From Manihot esculenta (Eukaryota > Streptophyta > Magnoliopsida > Malpighiales > Euphorbiaceae), in the NCBI RefSeq assembly GCF_001659605.2, contig NC_035164.2, forward strand, positions 10,130,994-10,194,993: 64,000 nucleotides of DNA, given 5' to 3'. Both the position numbers and the translations under genes were made by a program. The first letter of the stretch is position 1. Every line of letters starts with the position of its first letter. Of this stretch, positions 11,471 to 22,704 are shown piece after piece. Below the pieces are notes generated by a model. The model was not told where the DNA came from. It did no database searches and worked only from the letters and a program-made list of their open reading frames with translations.

Positions 11471-12399
11471 TTGTTTTTTTTATTCAATTTAGTTAAATTT
11501 AATTATTTAATTTTTTTATTTCTGTGTTATAATTTGTATGATTTTAATAATCTACTAAATATTAGTTGAAATATTTATGAAAAGTTTGAAATTTTTAAAT
11601 GAATTTGGGAGAATATTAATGTGGGAGATATTGAATTTATATTTATAATTTTCTTGTTCAATTATTGCAATTTTAATCGGTGAACATATCGTTTATAATT
11701 GAATCAAACTGATTTATTTTAATTCGGTTAATTTTATATTTTAATTCATTTTATTAAAATTAAATTTTAATTTTTAATTTTTTATTCGATTTGATTTTAA
11801 ATTGAAACGACTGATTGTATAATTTTATTTTTATTTATACGATTCAAATTATATATTAAATTATTTAAATTTATAAAAATAATTAAAAACTTTTTTAAAA
11901 AAGATTTTTACTAATTAAACTTACTTAATAGCATTTATGAACAATTTAAATTTAAAAAAAAAATTCTAGACAAAAATGAATTTAATAGATTATGAATTAA
12001 ATTATTTGTTTCTTTTAAAAAAAGTTTTAAATACATATAAAATCAAATATTATTTATATAGATAATAAGTTAAATTATTCAAATTAAAAAAAAAATAAAG
12101 TGCATAAATTAATTCAACTTCCAAAACTTTATGGATGTAAATTGTTTATTACTTTGAAAACTTTATCTTTTACAATATTACAAAAAAAAATTTAAAATGA
12201 GTGAAACTGAAAATTTTATTGTTGATAAAATTGACTCTTAATTTAAATTTCTAAATCCACCATTGTATAAAATTATAGGGAGAGCATTCGATCATTTTGA
12301 AAATATGAAAATATTTATAAGGTAAGGTTTTTTGCATGTAGTATTAAAGATAAAATTGTAGGGAGTGAATTAATAGGTTGATAATAAATAATTCTTCCA
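11471..12399. other. AT-rich intergenic DNA, nothing recognised
   Basis: Very AT-rich sequence with homopolymer runs. No open frame with a domain and no clear repeat was seen. Confidence 0.6.
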
Positions 12400-12700
12400 T
12401 CTCCCCCTTAACTCTACAAGACTGCTTTCAAATCAGATTTGGGAAATTTAAACCTCATGTGGAAAGGCATAAAGCCTATTTTACCTCAAGTTAAACCCAT
12501 GGCCATGGTGAAACTTCTATAACCCATTAGCTTGTACTAACTTGTCATGTTTTGATTTCATTATATTGATAGATATGAATGATAAAAAAAAATAAAAAAG
12601 AAAAATCAAGCAAAATCAAAGTAAAATGAAAAAGGAAAATCATGCAAAATCAAAGTAAAACTTATAGACCAGAGCACAATGCAAATGCTACAAAGGAAGG
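12400..12700 (+). repeat. Relic shared with 59530-59830
   Basis: Several blocks match the region between the two trypsin-like genes at 59.5-59.8 kb in the same orientation and order: a CTCCCCTTAA-like block with CAAGACTG, CATGTTTTGATTTCATTAT, an A-rich run, and AATCATGCAAAATCAAAGTA followed by an AGCACAATGCAAATGCT-like block. It is probably what is left of an ancient local duplication of the protease cluster; no coding part is recognisable here. Confidence 0.6.
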
Positions 12701-12845
12701 AAAAAGCCCTTTCTTAAGAATAGATATTGTAGAAATTCAAAAGTTGTGGCATTCAAACAAAAGAAACATAGCCCAAAATAAGGGATATCTCATGCTAGAG
12801 ATTGTTTTCTTCAGACTGGTTGTATTTTTACGGATAACTAATCCT

Positions 12846-13103
12846 TAACCTTGGCTATTCGCTCTCCTTTGGATGACTTTTCGAAGTTTGGATTAATTGT
12901 TTCTGATTGCAAGGATACTATACGATCTCATGATAACATTCATGTTCGTTGGGTACGACGTTCAGAAAATAGAGCCGCCCATTTATTAGCTAGGGAGTCT
13001 ATTCATCATGGTATATTCAAGATTTGGATTGATATTCCTTATTGTCTCTTGGATTATTATTCTAAGATAAATAAAGTCTTTCTTGATTCAAAAAAAAAAA
13101 AAT
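12846..13103 (+). pseudogene. 5'-truncated LINE: RNase H C-terminus and poly-A tail
   Basis: The reading frame contains SDCKDTIRS and VRWVRRSENRAAHLLARES, the end of the RVT_3-type RNase H domain found at the end of plant L1 ORF2. Its end is followed by an A-run (13091-13103), as expected for a 3' LINE end copied by target-primed reverse transcription and cut at the 5' side. Only about 80 codons remain, with no reverse transcriptase or endonuclease. Confidence 0.75.
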
Positions 13104-13559
13104 AGAAACAATAAATGCAAACCAATCAGTTTTTTCTTGAATCAAGAAAATTCTAAATATTATAAGCATGATAGCAGTACCTAGAGTTTGACAGATTTCT
13201 CCTATAAATTGTTATTGTAGGTAAGATGCACCTTTTTAAAACAATATAAAGTTGAAGAACTTTATCTTAATAAATTAGAGTTGGGGTGATTAAAATAAAA
13301 TTATTACTTAACCATAGGGATATTGATTTATGGAAATACTGTATAATAGTTGTTTTTTTTTTTTAAGGATGTAATATTACATATCTAATTTTTACTTATT
13401 TGTCATTTCATGTATGATTTTATATATATATCCATACTATATGGGAAGAGAGGGCGGAATATTGAAATTTTCGATAATACCCTCAGTTCTTTTATTTACA
13501 ATGTTTTTAATTATTTTATATTTAATAATTTTATTATTTAAATTAATTTTATAGTTCGA

Positions 13560-14521
13560 TGCAAGTTTCCCTCTGTGGTCCCTTTGTGGTTTGATACTCT
13601 CGCCTTTTCCTTCTTCTTAAATCTAACTTTTTCTTTCCCTTTTTTCATGAAAGACGATATTCGTCAATTGACTATCAGTGAAGAAGAAAATGTTATTGTC
13701 CCTATTAAGAGCTCCAGAGATATTCCGATCGTCACTTATGATTTCTGTATGGTAAAGATATTTCCACATATAATCCAATCAATTTTTAGAATATGCAGAC
13801 TTTTTTGGCAGATTTATGGCGGCAATTTTTATTGCATTGAAGGATTTGGTTCCTATTTACAGGCTGAGCATTTTATTTTTGATGGAAACAAAAGTTTTTA
13901 GTTATTGTATGGAATTTTTTCGTAATTTTTTACATTTTGATGGTTGCTTCTCAGTCAATAGAGACAAGGATTAGGAGGAGGTTTTTCGTTAATGTGGAAG
14001 AGTCATTGGTCTGTTTCTGTGGTTGACTTTTTTTCAAATTTTATTAATCCGGTTGTTCTGAAAGGTAATATTCAATGGAGATTTTCTAGTTATTATGGGT
14101 TTTCGGAATTGGAAGGACGACGTCAGTCTTGAAACCTTATTCGAGTTTTATCTCGTAGAAGCTCTCTTTCGTAGTTTTGTTCGGGAGACTTTAATGATTT
14201 ATACTCGAGACATTATGCTCGAGAGATGAGGAAGAAGGGGGAGTATCTTTGCTAAATTATCTTATACAGGGGTTTAGACAGGCGTTTGAGAAGCATTTTT
14301 GCTAAATTATCTTATGCAGGGATTTGATTTTGAATGATTGTAAATTTTTGTTAGACTGTAGAACTGATATTTCTGTTAGATGGGTTCGTCGTAATGCTAC
14401 TTTAACTGCTCATACTTTGGCTAGAGAATCTATCAGGCAAAATTGTCTCTCTGTTTGGGATCATATCTCTTTTTGTTTGATCAAATTTTATTAATACAAT
14501 AAGTATGTTTGCTTTAAAAAA
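13560..14521 (+). pseudogene. Internally deleted L1-type LINE
   Basis: Three pieces of a plant LINE lie in order. At 13645-13750 is an ORF1 start resembling the DUF4283 N-terminus (LTISEEENVIVP). At 13862-14240 are fragments of the ORF2 apurinic endonuclease in shifting frames (ILFLMETKV, SGLYGF-like and GDFND-like blocks). At 14334-14500 is the RNase H end (VRWVRRNATLTAHTLARES) followed by a short A-run. Most of ORF1 and the whole reverse transcriptase are missing, with the break near 14250-14330 where a GFRQAF-like block jumps to the RNase H tail. It is not capable of movement. It is distinct from the truncated LINE at 12.9 kb, whose RNase H tail differs. Confidence 0.75.
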
Positions 14522-16506
14522 AATAGTTAATTAAAATAATTTTAAAAATATATATATAAAATATATTGATATTAAATCTTTTAAATAATGATATAAAGTA
14601 GATGATAATTTTATTATTTAAATTAATTTTGAAGTTTGTTAAAAAATTTAAAAGAATTATTTAAATTAATAAAATACAATTAAATTATTTTAAAATTAAA
14701 ATAACACGTTTAAATATTAGATAATTATTAAATTTATATTTTTTAAGTAGAAATCAAAATATAAAGTTAAATTTAATTAGTGAGAATTAAAAATTTTAAT
14801 GAAATGAAAATTTTAAAAATAAATGTACTATTATTTAATATTTCAGTTTAATTGATTTTATATTTAAATCTAATAATAAAATATAAAAAAATTTATCAAT
14901 TGTAATTTTTATAATTTATAAATTAAATTATTTATATTTTAACTTTATATCAACTCTATCATTATTTTTATTAGTTTTTATCAATACACCATTTTTTATA
15001 TATAATTTGTGATTAGTCAATATAATATCTCTATATGAATTATAAGTTGGAGATCTTATACAAAAAGGAGCAACTACTATCACTTTAAAAAATATACATA
15101 AAGAAGTAGTTCTTACAATAAAAAATAGTTTAAGAAAAAAAAAGCTTAAGAAGAAAAAGTTTATGTATTGCTACCACAAAGTCAAGAAGAATACTATTCT
15201 AAGAGGTAATATGACACAACTTGTAAAATTTTATTCAACTCATGTTTTTTTATCATTTCATAATTAAAATTTATTTATTTTTATTTTTTAAACTACTCTT
15301 AACACACACACAAAAAATAATTTACTATTCTATTAAAAAATTTTAATAAATTTATAGCAATTAACAAACATATATACCCACCAATAACATAATATAAAAT
15401 AAATTTACATGTACTAAATTTTTCTATAACAAAATAAACATTGGCATTACTAAAAGCGTACTAAACTTAAATAGAATAAAATTAGAAAGAATTAAATAAT
15501 TTTACATAGCCTTTTTAGAAAAATTATTGTTTAAGGGAGAAATTTATTAATTAGTTGTTTAATTTTGAAAATTATATTAAAATATTTCTCACGTTTTTTA
15601 AAATTTATTAGTTAGTTTTTATATTAATTTTAACTGTTAACTATTATAAAAAAGTCTAAAATGTCTAAAAGTCTAAAATGTCTATGATACAGAATGACTG
15701 ATTAACATATTTTTTAAAAACACGAGAGACCAACTAATAAATTTTTTAAAATTATAGGAATTAAATAATAAAATATTTAACGGTTAAAATGATTAATGAC
15801 TTACTGATAATTTTTTTAAAACATCAAAAGTATTTTAATATATTTTTTAAAATTAAAAAATTAATTAATAAAATTTTCAATATCATATGAATTAAATAAT
15901 AATTTTTCTTTTTTTACATAGTTGCATAAACACATTTAATAATTAATAGATAGAGAACTAGTTTTATAGTAATTTATTAAACACATTTGGTATAGAAATT
16001 TAGTAAAAAAATATTGTTATGTAAATGTTGTAGAATTCATTTTAAATTTTACTAATTTTATTAGGAATTAACTTTAATTATAATTAATTTTATAAAATTC
16101 AGTTTTTAGATTTTAATTTTAATTTTTTTAAGCTAAATAAAAAAAATTATGTAATTCAATTAAATTGAATAAATTTTTAAGGTGTTGATTTGATTTGTCA
16201 AATTTAATCTGAAAAAATTCAAATTCTACTCAGACAGTATTAGAGAGGCGGTTTTTTTTTTTTTTTAATGTTTGAAATGGAATGTGATTATTATAAAGAG
16301 GCGTTTCTTTTTAAATGCGTTTGAAATTGAAGGTGATTATTATAAAGGCAATTTTCAGAGGCAGTTGTCAATTTAGTCTCTTCTACTGAATATCACGCGA
16401 TTCTCTCTCCCAATATTTTATGGAAAGTGGAAACACAGAGCCTCAGTTTCCCCTTGTTCTGGAAATACATAAACTCTCTCTTTTTTAAGTTTTTTTCTTC
16501 ACAATT
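14522..16506. other. AT-rich intergenic DNA, nothing recognised
   Basis: Strongly AT-rich with homopolymer tracts and one small direct repeat near 15650-15685 (AAAAGTCTAAAATGTCTA). No gene, RNA gene or transposon end is supported. Confidence 0.6.
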
Positions 16507-16862
16507 TTCGTTGATAATTTCTTGTTGTTCTGAATAAACAAACCTCTCCATTGTATGGAAATAATTTCGTAGTTTCAGGCAGGTGATTTCGACAAGGGAT
16601 CGGTAAGCCTCTGATTTTTCATTCATCTATTTAAGTTTCTGATTTCTCCTTTGATGGTTTCTAAGGCATGGGTCAGATTTTCCTTGATAATTTCTAGTTG
16701 TTCTGAATGCACAAACCTCTCCTTGTCTGGAAATTATTTCGTGATTTCTTAGGCAAGTGATTTCGGCTGGTAGTCTGCAAGGGATCACTAAGCCTTTTAT
16801 TTCTCTTTCATCTATCTAAGTTTCTTGTTTCTACTTTGTTAGTTTCTGAGGCATGGGTTACG
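16507..16862 (+). repeat. Tandem duplication of about 170 bp upstream of gene copy A
   Basis: 16507-16670 and 16679-16862 share, in order, TTGATAATTTCT, TTGTTCTGAAT, CAAACCTCTCC, GGAAAT.ATTTCGT, GTGATTTCG, CAAGGGATC, TTCATCTAT and GGCATGGGT, with indels between. The unit lies 1 kb before the presumed first coding exon at 17843 and may be promoter or 5' leader DNA of that gene. Confidence 0.75.
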
Positions 16863-19373
16863 TTTCTATGAGGCTTTCTATAGATGTTTTTCTTTAATCC
16901 TATTTCATTCTTCTTCAATCTTGTTTAAGACGTCAATTGGGATAGAAATATGGGTTACATTGTAATGGGTTTGATTTTGTTAAAAAGTAATGGGTTCCTC
17001 TATTATTCATCCAATTTCAAATAGTTAACTATAACTGAGCTGGTTTACCAAATCTTTAATTTCTCCCATTGAATTGTTAATGAAGGATTTTTTTATACTA
17101 TACTAAATAAATTAGAGATGTAGAAAACTCTCCCAGATACTTACATCTATTGTCTGGAAAGATCTACCTATAGAAACCTTCAACTGAGAAATTTCAGCCC
17201 TAGAAGTGGACCCATTGTCAATAATACATTTTCAAAATCAAAGTTTATAAATATAGGTGTATTTGTGAGATGAAAGTTTATAAATGAAAGCTCAAAGTTC
17301 ATTAGATTCAAAATCAAAGTAAAATCACATAAGTTGTATTTTTAGATTAAAATTTTACCAACTTAAAAATTAAGTTCAATTATATTTTTAGATTGGTACT
17401 TCCTGAAAAATAACAAATGGCTCTGAAATTAGTCCTTTTAGAGAATAACATTTGCATCTGCTGCAGATTGCAGATTCTGCATTCTTCCATTGTGTTCTTT
17501 AATTGGTGCTTGTTAATTAGGGTGTTATTAATTTTGAATATCATATAAGGTTCAGGTTTATGCTATAATTCTTCTAACTTTTTAAGGTCATTCAGCCATA
17601 TTTATTTGATATTGAAATTGAATTTTTACTTGTGGGATTTTCAATGAAGCTAAATTAGAAAAAAAAAAAAAAAATCAAGAATGCATTTTCAATATTCTGA
17701 ATTACATGTGAGCTTCTATGGGACTGAACCATAGAGTCTGTTCAGGTTCTTCGGCCGTCGGAGATACTAGAAATAATTGGTAATATTAGCATATAGATTT
17801 GTGATTGTGCAGAGAAAGATAAAAGTAACATACACATAAATTATGGATTTTGAAAGCGAGAAGAGAAAGCTTACAAGTCCTAACCCATGGCAGAGGGATC
17901 CAAAGGAAGCATCAATTAGTAGGTTTTTTTATAAGTTTCTTTGCATTTTATTATACTTGTTTTGCTTCTACTTTCTGACTTTTCTCTTTATGAATTCACT
18001 TGTTTTGTCTGCATAGCCTTTGATGATATGAATTACTTAATGAACCATGCTTTGAAGCGTCCCAGTTTGCTGCACTTTTGGTTAAACATAACATATGTTT
18101 GGATATGTATACCAAGAGAGCTGTTTTGAAAGCTTCTCCATCTATTGTTGGTCTAATGTCTTATTCAGGTAATCTATTTATTTATTTTTTAATAATTTAT
18201 GCTTTACTTTTCTGATTGCTTATATTGGGTTTTTTCCTCACGGCTTGCCTATTTTTCCTTTTTTTAATATTTTTTTCTTTTCTAATTATCTTAGTTTGTG
18301 CTGTATCCTATACATTTATCTATACAGGAAAGGAGGAGATATTTCAAGGTTCTGGAACTATTATAGAAAGTGATGGTAACAGTGGTGTTATATTAACTTC
18401 TGCTAGTTAGGTGTCGTATGGGCAGAAATTCAGTAGCAGATGATGTAAAGGTGGCTTTTTTTTTACCATATTTTCCACTCTTGATCAGTGATACTGCCAT
18501 TTATGTTCTGTGCAATATGATGCTCTGAGTTTATAACTGTATGCTACTTTTTTTAGGTTGTTGCACACCTATCAAATGGTAATTCATTTGATTGTCAAAT
18601 CTTGGCATTTGGTTTCCACTATTATATTGCTGCCTTAAAGATCCAGTCAGAGTCAGATGCTCCACTCCCAACTGCATGCTTGGCACATTTGGATGATTCT
18701 ATCTCAGTTGATCCCAATCAGCTTTACATACCTGAAGAAAAACCTTTTCAGCTTTGCCCACATTCAAAATCATTTAATCTCATCCCTGGGGATACATTAA
18801 TTGCGCTTGGACGTTATTTTATAAAGCCATATGATGTCATGGCTACTATTGGTGAATTCAGGTAAAGCAATATAGATTAACTCTGCTGTTTAATTTAATT
18901 ATATGTCGGACATATGCACTTTCTCTATTATGAGCTATTATATAGTGTAAGTGTATTTCCAATATGACTACCTAATTGCTATCTTAATCACTAACATTAT
19001 TCTTTTTTCTTTTAGTCTCAATCGCTGTGAATATGATTGTAAAGAGCTGTTGAGAGTGAACTGCCAAATCACAAGAGTAATTTCCTCTCCCCCATTTGTC
19101 CCTTCCCTCTCTACTTTGCTTTACTTTGTGGGTTTTCCTTTTGCTTATATTCATTTGGTAAGACACATTGAAGTTTGGTTTTACTAAGGTGATAGATCAC
19201 TTGTCAACATTTGTTGTGAAACTGGTATACATTTTATTTATAATGAATAAGGTCTTGAAGGTGTGAATGAACTTCGAAACTTAATGAGCCAAGTCGTTGA
19301 ATGGAGCATCAGTTTGTTGTATGAAAGAGTTCAACTTCTTGATTGCCCATGATGATTGGCTCTGATACGAAGT

Positions 19374-19711
19374 TGTTATGTGCCCTTGAATAGGATCTTG
19401 TCACAAGTCGATTAATTGGAAAATTCTCCACTCGCCAGACTGATCTTCCCTTATTTATGTTTCTACTGTTTTTTGAGGAGCCTATTGTAAAATAAATAAT
19501 TTGAGAACTCATTTGAGAGAATTCTCATTTCTCATAAACTGATGAATAATATTTTCTGAATGTTTTATTCAATGATCTCAAGTGCTTTTTTATAGTGAAG
19601 GCTAGCAACTAAAAAATCAAATTAGAGATAGCAAGCTGAATTCTGATCTTATGTGTTGCAACCACTTTGATAAGAATCTATCAAATAGAGGGATAATGCA
19701 TATCCATAACA
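19374..19711 (-). repeat. LTR of the small gypsy derivative (copy A)
   Basis: TGTTATG ... CATAACA termini and the whole length match the LTRs at 39506-39916 and 40744-41061. The preceding GGCTCTGATACGAAG is the reverse complement of a primer binding site, so the element reads on the minus strand. Only this LTR and about 120 bases of interior survive; the rest, with exon 6 of the host gene, was deleted at about 19254. Confidence 0.8.
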
Positions 19712-20883
19712 AATTTACAATGCAATATAAATGAGATAGCATAGAGTTCATACTTTTCTAGAGATTAGTTGGTCTATCATTCCCATTATCTATGTTGTGT
19801 ATTTTTTTTGTGGCAAGTGTTCTGTAAGGTGTAATAAATTTATTCCTATTCCATCATATGATTTATATTTTAGATATTATGCCTTTTTAAAGGCGAATTT
19901 TACTGTCCTCGGTATAGGGGCAATTTATGTATTCAGTTGATCAAAATCTAACCATTGCTATTCTAATGATTAATGTTGTGGCCTAGGGAACCCCGCCAAC
20001 CTTGGCTTGGAATGGAAGTTACTAACCTTTATGCAGCTGATGTGGATATTTTAGAGAAGATCGTTCAAAAGTTCCCTAACGTATTTAAGGGGGTCATTGT
20101 TGAAGAGGTATCGTCTTGTTTCATGCAACTTGTTTCTATAAGGTTGTGCAACTTGTTTCTAAAGGATCATAGTACTTTGGCTAATACCGTTATCCTCAGT
20201 CATAGTTGTATAAAGTTCGAGGGACATGAGGGCGTTGGGGTACCTTAGGCTTAGGTTCAAGGGACCTTTCAGGATTGAGGCACATGTTTATATAAAATTT
20301 GCATAAAAGAATAGTTAATTTTCATTCTATGCATAAGCAGCAAATATTGAATCCAAGGCTGATAAAAAAAGATCATCAATGATTCCTTTAGATATAGTGA
20401 CATTAACAATTTCTAGCTTCTTGCTGGTCAAAAGAAAAAGAAAAATTCTCTATCTTCATCCTTCAAGCTCTATCAGCGCACCATAGTTAATTTAACACTA
20501 AAAGAAGATTACTACTGTATTGGGCTTATTTGTTTTGCAAAAAACATATATGAGAAAACATTTTTTGATAAAAGCATTTTGAGAAAATAACTTATTTTCC
20601 ATTGTTTGGTTGCAATCCTTGAATTAGTTGGATTTTTTCAACTTTTGGAATGTGCCCAACTATAAGATTATTTAAACCTCTTAGAACCTCATTGTTTTCT
20701 GTGTAATATTAAAGTATGGGACAAAGACAAAAAGAAAAGGATAAATTATGGTAGTCAATGGTAGTTAGTTGATCAACTGATATGTATTTACATGGCTATT
20801 TTTAATGTTATAGGTTACTTTTCTTTTAGGCCTTGTTTGGTACAAATGTGTCTTGTTTGGTCCAAATCTGTCACTTCCTGAGA

Positions 20884-20990
20884 AGTCACTTCCCAGGACC
20901 TAACTTAATTAGGTTGGGGTAGTTCCCAGGACCTAACTTAATTAGGTTGGGGTAGTTCCCAGGACCTAACTTAACTAGGTTGGGGTAGGT
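20884..20990 (+). repeat. 33-bp tandem repeat, 3 copies
   Basis: The unit TTCCCAGGACCTAACTTAAT plus 13 more bases occurs three times here in the intron before exon 8, but only once in copy B (about 42205-42245). Confidence 0.85.
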
Positions 20991-21983
20991 AAGTTATTTC
21001 CCCCCACCAAGGGAGGAAAAAAACTTTTCATTAACTGCAATACGAAAAGTGGAAATAGTGATGGGAAAAAACTAGTTGGATAAATAAGAAGTGGAAACTT
21101 CACGGAGGTTGAGTAGTCAAAGGCCTCTCTCTCCCATAGCCAATACATTCTTTTTGCAAGTTTTTGATTTAGGAATGGTCATATTGACCTATCAATTGAG
21201 ACTTCATTATTATATCTTTTCTCTGTAATGTTCCTCCACTGCGCCCTTGGATGTTGCCTCATCAATACTTTTTTTTTACTTTACATTAAGCATAGAATTG
21301 TGAAAATCAGTTCACGTGCATGTAAAGTGTTAAAAGTTCAGCTTGCCTTCCCAACATTGTTGAATTTAACATATGTCATAATTACCTAGGCAACTACTAG
21401 AAGAGTTTTTCAATTTCATTATTTTGTTGTGCATGGTGAAAACGGGGACATAGACGATGACATTATTGAGTGTCATATGATTCATAGCCTTCTCAAATTG
21501 AATCTAACTGAAGCAAAAGTTCTTCAGTATTTTGTCTTACCTTGATGCACTCTGTGACCACAATAGTGTTTTAATTTCATCTATATATATAGTTTAGTAA
21601 GTGGAAGTTCTAGCATATGATTTACTTATTTGTAGTTTCTGGTTACCATCCTAAATGAAGTTTGACAAATATATTTGTGTATTAGTATTCCCTCTTGAAT
21701 CTAGCTAACTAATTGCTTATTGTTTTGATTGTTATTTTAACCTATTAATGATTCTTTTCAAGTACTTGATTTGTGGATAAAGTATAAAGCATAGTTCAAA
21801 CTTTTCCAATGAATATTAAATCAGTGTGTTTACTATGTGCTTATCTTTCCTAATTAATTTATTCTTTCTAATTGGATATTGGATTATTCTACCTATTAAC
21901 CGTGAATAGGTTATGGCGGGCTCATCTGCTGATTCTGCTGGGATAAGTCCCAATGATGTTATAGTTCAATTTGGAGGAAAAAC

Positions 21984-22380
21984 GGGCTTTTTGCAAATTT
22001 AGGGGCGGGAGAAGTTTTATTTGCGGATTTAGGATTCGGAAAATATTAATTGTCAATTTGGGGCGTGGCAGGCGGAAAGAGCGCCTGGCGCCTCTTTGAA
22101 AGGTGCCTGGCGCCTCTTTGAAAGGTGCCTGGCGCCTCTTTGAAAGGTGCCTGGCGCCTCTTTGAAAGGTGCCTGGCGCCTCTTTGAAAGGTGCCAGGCC
22201 CTGGCGCTTCTCAAAGAAGCGCCAGATGAAGTTTTGGCGCCAAGCGTGGCCTGACGGCCCTGACGCCTCTTTGAGAGATGCCAAGCGTGGGCAGAAGGCC
22301 CTGGCGTCTCTCAAAGAAGCGCCAGAGCAAGTCCTGGCGGCCCTAGCGCCTCTCAAATAAGCGTCATGGCAAGTCCTTGT
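21984..22380 (+). repeat. MULE terminal/subterminal region with 22-bp repeats
   Basis: The first 90 bases match 30889-30978 closely. Then a 22-bp unit containing GCCTGGCGCCTCTTTGAAAG is repeated five times (about 22083-22192), followed by larger GGCGC stem-loops such as GGCGCTTCTCAAAGAAGCGCC. Such terminal arrays are typical places for MULE transposase binding, although no binding site is proven here. Confidence 0.8.
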
Positions 22381-22704
22381 CCCCAACCCATATGAAACCC
22401 TCGAAAATATATTATTATTAATAATATATTTATAAATTAAAAATATTATATATTATTATTTTAATATATTATAAATAATAATTTCATATTATGGAATTTG
22501 TATATATTAAAACTAAAACTATAATAAATGTACAAACTTTTATTAATGTTTAAATAAAATTAATAATTTATAATGAAAAAAAATGAATTTAGTAATGATA
22601 TAACTAAATTTAATTTAAAAAATAAGAATAAAATTAATAACAATTAAATTTAATTATACAAAAATTCACATTAATATTCTCCATAATGTCTAACGATGAC
22701 CATA
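22381..22704. other. AT-rich MULE 3' flank
   Basis: AT-rich sequence between the hairpin-rich end and the stop of the PMD gene; it may hold that gene's 3' untranslated region. Nothing else is recognised. Confidence 0.5.

Larger units (their letters stand above)
17843..21983 (+). pseudogene. Do-like (DegP/HtrA-family) pseudoprotease gene, copy A, broken
   Basis: Recognisable exons: 17843-17918 (starts MDFESEKRK), 18017-18168, 18328-18450, 18557-18861, 19016-19076, 19987-20107 and 21911-21983. They encode a degenerate HtrA protease fold followed by the start of a PDZ domain (PWLGMEVTNL, GVIVEEV, SADSAGISPNDVIVQFGG), as in the plant 'protease Do-like 14' group. The protease His region reads ILTSAS instead of an AH motif. 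Exon 2 has a frameshift near 18070-18100, exon 3 has a TAG with a frameshift at about 18406-18418, exon 6 is missing (compare 38538-38668), and a MULE terminus starts at 21984 within exon 8. It cannot give a full protein. A CDS call for 18602-18865 would be only exon 4. Confidence 0.85.

Noticed and set aside
10068..13105. Host genes in the plus-strand frames at 10068-10397, 10804-11010 and 12642-12848
   Set aside because: Low-complexity translations of AT-rich or LTR sequence without motif, and no splice context. Only 12851-13105 has a domain, that of a LINE.
18951..19187. Separate small membrane protein at 18951-19187
   Set aside because: It is exon 5 of copy A with flanking intron sequence read through; the hydrophobic stretches are intronic pyrimidine tracts.
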